Positions 1 to 5,297 of a stretch of 6,395 nt of DNA are shown here, in pieces. Every line of letters begins with the position of its first letter. Position 1 is the first letter of the stretch. The notes under the pieces were generated by a model that was not told the DNA's origin, made no database searches, and saw only the letters and a list, made by a program, of their open reading frames with translations. Origin of the DNA: an uncultured Opitutaceae bacterium (GTDB lineage: Bacteria > Verrucomicrobiota > Verrucomicrobiae > Opitutales > Opitutaceae); the NCBI GenBank assembly GCA_946482625.1, contig CAMLSH010000229.1, positions 1 to 6,395 of the forward strand. The letters are read 5' to 3'. The translations under genes and the position numbers were made by a program.

Positions 1-1445
1 GTCACCCGCAGCCAGATCGGTCCGCCGTCCCACGCGACATCCGCACTCACGATCTCGGACTGCGGCGCCGAGTGTTTCACGCCCGTCGCCGTCGCGAGAA
101 CAACGCGCAGAGCCCCCGCCTCGCGTCGCAAACCAATCCAGCCGTAACTGTCGCCGAGCACGACCAACCCCGCGCGCGCGCCGTCGACGTCGCCCTCGAC
201 GCTAAGCTTCGCGGTCACCGTCGCCGCCGGCCCTGAAATGCGTTGCGACAACACCGACGGCTGATGCCACAGTGAACCGGCTTCGTTCACCGGTTGCGCG
301 AGGAGCCGCAGCTTGCCGGGCGCCGCGCTGAGCGAACTCCATTCCGCTTTCGCGTTCGCCGACCACTGCCATTGCGGACCGACCTCGGGTTGATCGAATT
401 CGTCGTTCACCTGCGGCGTGCGAATCGGATTCGGTCCGCCGAGCACCGGTTTTTTATGCACGAGCACCGGCTGCCCTTTCCCGTCGCCGTCGGGATCTTC
501 GCCCATCACCGGCCAACCGTCTTTCCACACCACCGGCTGCAAGTGCGTCACACGCCCAAGCGCATCGATCTCTTGGAAATGAAAAAACCACGACTCGCCC
601 GCCGGCGTCTCGATCCACGCGCCTTGATGCGGACCGTTGACGACCGTTTTCCCCTGCTCGAGCACGATGCGATCCTCGTAAGGTCCGTGCACGTGTTTCG
701 AGCGAAACACCGACTGCCACCCTTCGCGCACGCCGCCCGCCGGAGCGAAAATGTAGTACCAGCCATCGCGCTTGTAGAACTTCGGACCTTCCAGTGTGCG
801 GTAGCCCGGGAGTTTATCGCCGTCGACGACGACCACACCCTCGTCGAGCAGACTCCGGCCGTCGGTAGAAATTTCCCGTACGGTGAGGCGATTGCCAAAG
901 CCCACGCGACTCTTTGCCCAGCCATGCACCAGCCAGGCTCGGCCGTCGTCGTCCCACAGCGGACACGGATCGATAAGGCCTTTACCGCCGAGCAACAGAT
1001 GCGGCTCCGTCCAGGGGCCCGCAGGATCTTTCGCCGTGATCACGTAGATGCCGAAATCCGGATCGGGATAAAAAATCCAAAACTTCCCCGCGTGATGCCG
1101 GATGCTCGGCGCCCAAACCCCTTCGCTGGGGCGAACCGCTTCAAAATGTTTCCCCGGCACAAGCGACTTCAACGGCTGCGCGAGATAACTCCAGTTCACC
1201 AGATCGCGGGAGTGCAGCAGCGTCAGCCCGGGCGTCACGTGAAACGTCGAGCACGTCATGTAGTAATCGTCGCCCACGCGCACCACATCCGGGTCCGAGA
1301 AATCCTGATACAGGATCGGGTTCTTGTACGTCCCGTCTCCGTTGTCGGCGACCCATGGCGCAAGCGGCAAATTCTGAGCGGACGAAACCGAGGAAACCGA
1401 CGAAGCGAGGCACACGCCAACGAGAACTCGGGGTAGAAAACGCAT
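1..1445 (-). CDS. Secreted glycoside hydrolase family 43 enzyme (beta-xylosidase / alpha-L-arabinofuranosidase type), C-terminus cut off by window edge
   Basis: My own translation from the ATG at 1445 gives 481 residues, open to the left edge, so the gene is 3'-incomplete. Residues 1-23 form a signal peptide (MRFLPR, a hydrophobic stretch, then SSA before QN), so the enzyme should be exported. Residues 38-335 match a GH43 five-bladed propeller. The motif FSDPDVVRVGDDYYM places the likely general base at D51, LIDP the pKa-modulating Asp at D159, and LEGPKFY the likely acid at E219. From about 345 (VNDEFDQPEVGPQWQW) a concanavalin-like beta-sandwich begins, the usual C-terminal domain of GH43 beta-xylosidases; roughly its last third lies outside. 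The family inverts xylosidic or arabinosidic bonds in hemicellulose; the exact substrate cannot be read from sequence. The start has no Shine-Dalgarno (GTTTTCTTCT before ATG), but the signal peptide supports it. The family call is firm, the specificity is not. Confidence 0.93.
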   Translation of the reverse strand, partial: MRFLPRVLVGVCLASSVSSVSSAQNLPLAPWVADNGDGTYKNPILYQDFSDPDVVRVGDDYYMTCSTFHVTPGLTLLHSRDLVNWSYLAQPLKSLVPGKHFEAVRPSEGVWAPSIRHHAGKFWIFYPDPDFGIYVITAKDPAGPWTEPHLLLGGKGLIDPCPLWDDDGRAWLVHGWAKSRVGFGNRLTVREISTDGRSLLDEGVVVVDGDKLPGYRTLEGPKFYKRDGWYYIFAPAGGVREGWQSVFRSKHVHGPYEDRIVLEQGKTVVNGPHQGAWIETPAGESWFFHFQEIDALGRVTHLQPVVWKDGWPVMGEDPDGDGKGQPVLVHKKPVLGGPNPIRTPQVNDEFDQPEVGPQWQWSANAKAEWSSLSAAPGKLRLLAQPVNEAGSLWHQPSVLSQRISGPAATVTAKLSVEGDVDGARAGLVVLGDSYGWIGLRREAGALRVVLATATGVKHSAPQSEIVSADVAWDGGPIWLRV

Positions 1446-1564
1446 AGAAGAAAACGACACAGATGTTTCCCTGACTGTCGAGCGACCGCGCAGGTCGGAC
1501 AGTGCAAAGATGCGCGCGTCGTTGATCGGAAGTCCGCAAGGTGGAACGGGCGCTCCGCGCACGT

Positions 1565-1580
1565 TGTGCGACGTCGCACA
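1565..1580. promoter_or_regulatory. Perfect 16-bp palindrome upstream of GH43, candidate operator
   Basis: TGTGCGACGTCGCACA is identical to its own reverse complement over all 16 bases, with no spacer. It lies 120-135 bases upstream of the GH43 start codon and 71 bases past the fmt stop codon. A gapless palindrome of this length is typical of sites bound by dimeric repressors such as LacI- or TetR-type regulators, which often control glycosidase genes. No regulator gene is in the window and I cannot assign the site to a family. It could equally be part of the surrounding palindromic repeat block. Confidence 0.35.
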
Positions 1581-1604
1581 GAATACGGGCCCTATCGCCG
1601 GCAA

Positions 1605-1618
1605 CGCCCTTCAGGGCG
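1605..1618 (-). terminator. Short GC-rich hairpin after fmt, possible weak terminator
   Basis: On the gene strand CGCCCT and AGGGCG flank a two-base centre, giving a 5- to 6-bp GC-rich stem starting about 32 bases after the fmt stop codon. The position suits the end of the fmt transcript. The bases that follow on the minus strand (TTGCCGG) are not a T-tract, so this is not a canonical Rho-independent terminator. It may instead be a transcript-end stabiliser or part of the palindromic block it sits in. Confidence 0.3.
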
Positions 1619-1650
1619 CTCGGTGCGCGCTCCACCCATAACAATCCCCC

Positions 1651-2694
1651 CTACCGCTTAAACGGAAACGGTTCCGCCCCCACCAGCATCGGCAACGGGC
1701 GCGAGGCAATCGACGTCCCTGCAACGATGGGAAATCCGCGCAGGAACTCCGGCGCCGCCAGCATCTTCCCGCCGGGTCGCTGCAGCCGCAGCAAACGCAC
1801 CAAGCCATCGCCGGTCGCCACAAGCAAACCCTCTGTATCCGCCCCAAGTATCTCCCCCGGAGAGGCCGTTGGGCGGCTTTCGGCATCGGGCGCCGGCGGT
1901 CCGCCGGCGGTCCCTGCGCCAATCTCCGCCGTCTCGGCGAGCCCCAGCTTCACCGGCTGGCCGTTGATTTCCACCGAGCACGCCGGCCACGGGAAAAGTC
2001 CGTTCACGCGCGCCGCTATCACCGCTGCCGGGTGATTGAAATCCAGCGCACCATCGTCCTTCGCGAGCTTCCGGCAAAACGTCGCGCACGTCTCGTCCTG
2101 CTCAGCAAACACCAGCGTCTCCTCGGCCAATTTCGGCAGCGTTCGCTTGACCAACGGCACACATGCCGCCGCCAGTTTCGACTCGATCTCCACCGCAGTA
2201 TCACGCGGATCAATTGACACACGCTCAACGTCCGCGACCGGCCCCGCGTCGAGCTTCCGCACGATGCGCATCAGCGTGACGCCCGTTTCCTTTTCGCCGT
2301 TAGCCACGGCCGTCTGAATCGGCGACGCGCCGCGATACTTCGGCAAAATCGACGCATGCAAATTCAGCGTTCCGAGTCGCGGCGTGGCAATGAACGCGTC
2401 GCGCAAGATGTGTCCGTACGCCATCACGAGCGATACGTCGGCATTCAACTCCGCCAATTCCGCCCGCGTTTCCTCAGAGAGTTTCTCCGGCTGAAACACG
2501 GGCAGCCCGCGGGCCAGCGCCCAGATCTTGATCGCATTGGCCTGCACTTTTTGTCCCCGCCCGACCGCTCGATCCGGTTGCGTGTAAACCGCGATCACCT
2601 GCGCCAACGCACTCCCCTCGCCCGCGAGCCACTCAAGCAGCGGCAGCGCGATGGCATCGGAGCCCATAAAAACGAGTCGGAGCGGTTTCAGCAT
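1651..2694 (-). CDS. fmt: Methionyl-tRNA formyltransferase
   Basis: This 347-residue cytosolic enzyme transfers the formyl group of 10-formyltetrahydrofolate to Met-tRNA(fMet) for translation initiation. The N-terminal Rossmann-like domain starts LRLVFMGSDAIALPLL. The folate-binding and catalytic signature is NLHASILPKYRGASPIQ at 111-127. The family's catalytic Asn, His and Asp correspond to N111, H113 and D149 (KLDAGP), all present. The C-terminal tRNA-binding domain runs from about 210, with NGLFPWPA and NGQPVKLG. It is longer than E. coli Fmt (315 residues): a Gly/Pro/Ala-rich segment at about 261-280 is inserted in the C-terminal domain, and the tail from about 320 is extended. The ATG at 2694 is supported by alignment of the domain start to residue 5, though only CTGAACGCCA precedes it, with no Shine-Dalgarno. 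Peptide deformylase (def), a frequent neighbour of fmt, is not adjacent here. Confidence 0.96.
   Translation of the reverse strand: MLKPLRLVFMGSDAIALPLLEWLAGEGSALAQVIAVYTQPDRAVGRGQKVQANAIKIWALARGLPVFQPEKLSEETRAELAELNADVSLVMAYGHILRDAFIATPRLGTLNLHASILPKYRGASPIQTAVANGEKETGVTLMRIVRKLDAGPVADVERVSIDPRDTAVEIESKLAAACVPLVKRTLPKLAEETLVFAEQDETCATFCRKLAKDDGALDFNHPAAVIAARVNGLFPWPACSVEINGQPVKLGLAETAEIGAGTAGGPPAPDAESRPTASPGEILGADTEGLLVATGDGLVRLLRLQRPGGKMLAAPEFLRGFPIVAGTSIASRPLPMLVGAEPFPFKR
1891..1912. repeat. Two 11-bp direct repeats inside fmt encoding an inserted linker
   Basis: CGCCGGCGGTC occurs twice head to tail, at 1891-1901 and 1902-1912, and the join creates the palindrome CCGCCGGCGG (1901-1910). 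On the coding strand this region encodes residues 261-268 of Fmt, the start of a Gly/Pro/Ala-rich stretch with no counterpart in standard Fmt. Slippage duplication or insertion of a small GC-rich repeat would explain it; which one cannot be decided from a single copy. Confidence 0.6.
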
Positions 2695-2707
2695 TGGCGT
2701 TCAGTTT

Positions 2708-2797
2708 TTGAATCGCGAAGACGCAAAGAAGCAAAGCGCCAATCACCACAGACCGACTTTGCTCCTATCTCAGCGTCCTCGCGTCTTTGCGATTCAA
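2708..2797. repeat. Imperfect inverted repeat in the fmt leader (GCGAAGACGCAAAG-type intergenic repeat)
   Basis: The gap 2695-2808 between the DUF4380 gene and fmt consists largely of two 25-base arms, 2708-2732 and 2773-2797, that are complementary at 21 of 25 positions. The outer nine bases (TTGAATCGC) pair perfectly. As minus-strand RNA, two of the four mismatches become G-U pairs. The 40-base centre is unstructured by eye. The hairpin ends 13 bases before the fmt ATG, so it could hinder ribosome access or slow transcription entering fmt. No T-tract follows, so a simple terminator is less likely. The word CGCGAAGACGCAAAGAAG closely matches one in the hairpin after the aminotransferase gene, pointing to a shared repeat family. 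Confidence 0.75.
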
Positions 2798-2808
2798 CCA
2801 ACCCTCGC

Positions 2809-3723
2809 TCACGCGAGCGTCTTAATCCACTTCCCCACCGCCGCGCTCAGCTTTGCGAACGCCGCAGGCGTGGACGGCTTCTCCAAGCCTTCGATCAGCG
2901 TCCAATGCTCCGTCAGCAACACGCTGTCGCCCGGCGACAATTTCGTCAAAGGGCTGAGCGTCTCGAACTCGATCATTTCGCCATTGGTGAACGTTTCCCA
3001 CGCGCACCCGAGATCCGGATACGAAGCGCCAGCGACGACGGGAGAATATTTCACGAAGGTCACGCCACCGAGCCAGTAGGCCGACCAGCCGGGATAGTTG
3101 GTGATGCCAAGTTTGTGCGGCGCCGTCGCCTTGGATGTGTTGATGCCGAGAAAATCGCGATTCATCTCCCAAACCGGCTGGGAAAGATCGGTGTAGGTCC
3201 ACGGCACGAGCGCGTAGTTGGGCAGCAGATCGCCGCTGGCGTGGTCGCCTTTCGGGAGCAAGGGAAGCGCGCCATAACCGCCTCCACGCAACATCGTCAG
3301 TGCCCACGCCGCACACTCAACCGGCCACAAGCCGTGATTCGTGATCGCGTGCGTGAGTTTCACAGTGCGGTCGCTGATGAGCTCAATCTTCAGCGCTTTT
3401 TGAATCCCGGTTTTTTCCTCCAGCGGTTGGGCCAGCGCGACGCCGTTTTTCACCGGCTTCAGTGCGAGAGGCTCATCATCCGGCTGGTACGTGCGCACGA
3501 CGTGCTCGGGCGAATGCCAGAGGCGATGTCCACCGCGAAGATTGTAGCCGTGCGCACGCGGCGCATCGGGAGCGAACTCGAATAACAGGTTCTTCGCCTT
3601 CGGCCCGCGTGTCTTGAGAGAAACAATGCGCGGCCCGACCGCGGTCGTGACAGTGAGCTCGAGGTTTTTGGTCGCGAGCGTCAGCGCGTCGCCGCCGCGG
3701 TAATCAGTCTTCGAAGGTTTCAT
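2809..3723 (-). CDS. DUF4380 domain-containing protein (galactose-mutarotase-like fold)
   Basis: This 304-residue protein has no signal peptide or membrane segment and is probably cytosolic. Family features visible in order are a leading beta-strand region with VGPRIVSLKTRG (29-40), NLLFEF, NLRGGHRLWHSPE (61-73), WALTMLRGGGYG (140-151), VPWTYTDLS (173-181), KLGITNYPGWSAYWLGG (204-220), and YPDLGCAWETFTNGEMIEFETLSPLTKLSPG (235-265). This all-beta pattern fits the DUF4380 family of the aldose-epimerase superfamily, whose substrate is unknown; a sugar-related role is an inference from fold. Conserved H66, H70 and E254 are candidate functional residues, unproven. The chosen ATG at 3723 overlaps the end of der by 20 bases; no later ATG, GTG or TTG precedes the first conserved strand. 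The much longer open frame upstream runs through der out of frame and is not coding. The overlap implies co-transcription and perhaps translational coupling with der. Confidence 0.85.
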   Translation of the reverse strand: MKPSKTDYRGGDALTLATKNLELTVTTAVGPRIVSLKTRGPKAKNLLFEFAPDAPRAHGYNLRGGHRLWHSPEHVVRTYQPDDEPLALKPVKNGVALAQPLEEKTGIQKALKIELISDRTVKLTHAITNHGLWPVECAAWALTMLRGGGYGALPLLPKGDHASGDLLPNYALVPWTYTDLSQPVWEMNRDFLGINTSKATAPHKLGITNYPGWSAYWLGGVTFVKYSPVVAGASYPDLGCAWETFTNGEMIEFETLSPLTKLSPGDSVLLTEHWTLIEGLEKPSTPAAFAKLSAAVGKWIKTLA

Positions 3724-5209
3724 ACTTGGAATCGTTTTCTTCCGCCACCTTTTCACCCGCTTTCCACTTGGGGCGATGAGGCAGACCACGCGCCTCTTTG
3801 CCGGAGTAAGCTGTGCCGGGCTCGTGCTTCTCTTTGCCGACGAGATCGAAATAGATCGGGCAGCCATTGAGCCCAAACTCATCGACCATGCCCGCTTCAA
3901 GATAGCGACGATACTGCTCGGTAAGCTTCTCTTCGCGGTTGCAGAAAATCTTGATGCGAAACGGACGCGTGCCGGTCTGTGTCGCGTAGTACACGCGGAA
4001 ACGTTTGCCACCCACCGCCGGCGGCGGCGTGCGCTCGGCGAGATAGCCGATGAGTTTGTTCAACTTCGCCGTCGAGATCTTGATATCGAGCGTGCGGTTG
4101 AGCTTCACCGCTGCGTTGAGCATGCGGTCGATTTCGTATCCGCTCATCGCCGACACGAAGATCAGCGGCGAACCGGGCGTGAAAAACAGCCTCTCGAAAA
4201 CCGCTTTCTCGTACTTCTCGCGATAGTCGCGTTCGCTCTTGTAGCCGGGAATGCCACCCGCCTTCTCGAAGGTCTTCTTCACGAGATCCCACTTGTTCAC
4301 GATGATCACGATCGGCTTCTTTTCCTTCACCGCCTCGCCGGCGATCGCCTTGTCCTGCTGGGTCACGCCATCCATCGCGTCGAGCACGAGGAAAACGACA
4401 TCCGTCTCCTTGATCGAATCGAGCGAGCGCAGACGCGAAAAATACTCCACTGGCGAGGCCAGCTTGGTCGCCGCCTTGATGCCGGCCGTGTCGATCAGTT
4501 TGAACGGGTACATCGCGCCATCGCGTCCCTTGAATTGAAAATCCAATGACACCGCATCGCGCGTCGTCCCGGGCACATCGCTCACAATCAAACGATCGCT
4601 ATCGAGCAGCCGGTTGCTCAGCGACGATTTGCCGACATTCGGGCGGCCAATGAAGCACACGCACAGCGGCTTTTCGGCGGAGCGATCAGGGAGATCTTCG
4701 TCCGGGATCGGACCGAGTTGTTGCAGGATCGCGTCGCGGAGAACGCCCTCATTCGCACCGTGTTCGGCGGAGACGCGGATAGGTTCGCCGAGGCCGAGGC
4801 GATAGGCTTCCGCGAGGTCGATCTTGTCCTCGTTAAAGTCGGCTTTGTTCACCACGAGGAGCACCTTCTTTTTGCTCTTCCGCAGCATCTGCGCGATTTT
4901 TTGGTCGAGCGCGGTCATGCCCTCCAAACCGTCGACGACAAAGAGGATCAGGTCGGCCGTATCGATCGCAAAACCCACCTGCGTTTCCGATGCGGCGATG
5001 AGTGCGGCTGGCGTGATGTTTCCATCTTTGAAACCGAGACCGCCGGTATCGAGCAACGTGTAGTCGCCATCTTTGATTTCCGTCATGATGACGTCGCGCG
5101 TGACGCCAGGCTGGTCATGAACGATGGAGATGCGCTTCCGCGCCAGCCGGTTGAAGAGACGGCTTTTGCCGACATTGGGTCGGCCTACGATTGCGACGGT
5201 GCGTGCCAT
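3704..5209 (-). CDS. der: Ribosome-assembly GTPase Der (EngA)
   Basis: This 501-residue protein has two tandem GTPase domains and a C-terminal KH-like domain, the architecture unique to Der, which acts in maturation of the 50S subunit. Domain 1 shows G1 GRPNVGKS (9-16), G2 GVTRD (35-39), G3 DTGG (54-57), G4 NKAD (121-124) and G5 SAE (147-149). Domain 2 shows GRPNVGKS (188-195), GTTRD (214-218), DTAG (240-243), NKWD (305-308) and SAMSG (353-357). The KH-like domain covers about 370-460, ending NGCPIYFDLVGK. A charged tail of about 40 residues follows; the total is slightly above E. coli Der (490). Between G4 and G5 of domain 2 there is a charged insert (about 312-338). The frame is open 74 codons further upstream, but that part overlaps the terminator and the aminotransferase gene; the ATG at 5209 begins MARTVAIVGRPNVGKS as in the family. 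No Shine-Dalgarno is visible (TTTCAAATTT before ATG). Confidence 0.97.
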   Translation of the reverse strand: MARTVAIVGRPNVGKSRLFNRLARKRISIVHDQPGVTRDVIMTEIKDGDYTLLDTGGLGFKDGNITPAALIAASETQVGFAIDTADLILFVVDGLEGMTALDQKIAQMLRKSKKKVLLVVNKADFNEDKIDLAEAYRLGLGEPIRVSAEHGANEGVLRDAILQQLGPIPDEDLPDRSAEKPLCVCFIGRPNVGKSSLSNRLLDSDRLIVSDVPGTTRDAVSLDFQFKGRDGAMYPFKLIDTAGIKAATKLASPVEYFSRLRSLDSIKETDVVFLVLDAMDGVTQQDKAIAGEAVKEKKPIVIIVNKWDLVKKTFEKAGGIPGYKSERDYREKYEKAVFERLFFTPGSPLIFVSAMSGYEIDRMLNAAVKLNRTLDIKISTAKLNKLIGYLAERTPPPAVGGKRFRVYYATQTGTRPFRIKIFCNREEKLTEQYRRYLEAGMVDEFGLNGCPIYFDLVGKEKHEPGTAYSGKEARGLPHRPKWKAGEKVAEENDSKYETFED

Positions 5210-5230
5210 AAATTTGAAAGCAGTGGACGT

Positions 5231-5280
5231 AAAAAACGCGAAGGGCGCAAAGGAAGAATTTCTTCCTCTGCGCCCGTTCG
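5231..5280 (-). terminator. Intrinsic terminator of the aminotransferase gene, built from a repeat-like hairpin
   Basis: On the minus strand the arms 5260-5275 and 5243-5258 pair (GGGCGCAGAGGAAGAA with TTCTTCCTTTGCGCCC) with a single G-U wobble and about a three-base loop. Beyond a bulged C, CGAA and TTCG (5277-5280 and 5239-5242) extend the stem. After CG comes a run of six T (5236-5231). It starts 17 bases past the aminotransferase stop codon and ends 21 bases before the der start, so it would separate these two transcription units. On the plus strand the same stem has an A-C mismatch and no T-tract, so the signal is directional. Confidence 0.72.
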
Positions 5281-5297
5281 GAGTTCGAGTGAGTGAG

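Larger units (their letters stand above)
1540..1636. repeat. Palindrome-rich intergenic block with inverted ends, between fmt and GH43
   Basis: The 205-base gap 1446-1650 contains no convincing gene. Its fmt-proximal half is dense in dyad symmetry: GGTGGA at 1540-1545 is inverted as TCCACC at 1631-1636, and the sequences just inside are both GCGC/GAGCGCC-rich. Between them lie a perfect 16-bp palindrome and a 6-bp-stem hairpin, listed separately. On the minus strand the word GGAGCGC or GAGCGCC recurs several times. This organisation resembles a short REP- or MITE-like intergenic element, but only one copy is visible here, so mobility or repetition elsewhere is not shown. The GH43-proximal half (1446-1539) shows no clear promoter boxes or structure. 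Confidence 0.35.

Noticed and set aside
294..1436. Long open frame on the plus strand, 380 codons
   Set aside because: It is Arg/His/Pro-rich with no recognisable domain and lies wholly antisense to the GH43 gene, whose signal peptide and catalytic motifs are clear. Long antisense frames are expected in GC-rich genes.
1141..1644. Minus-strand open frame of 167 codons crossing the fmt-GH43 gap
   Set aside because: Its first part translates the palindromic block and the rest is an alternate frame of GH43. It has no domain, and GH43 in its own frame explains the sequence.
2651..3079. Possible small plus-strand gene over the gap between fmt and DUF4380
   Set aside because: The frame reads the inverted repeat and then the antisense of DUF4380. 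The peptide resembles the translated-repeat products (NREDAKK type) that arise when such repeats are called as genes.
2356..3585. Long open frame on the plus strand, 409 codons
   Set aside because: It crosses fmt, the intergenic inverted repeat and the DUF4380 gene antisense, is rich in Arg, and shows no domain. It is a shadow of the real genes.
3724..4011. N-terminal extension of the DUF4380 protein by 96 residues
   Set aside because: It would read the C-terminal part of der in another frame and has a shuffled, Ser/Arg-rich composition. The conserved domain begins just after the ATG at 3723.
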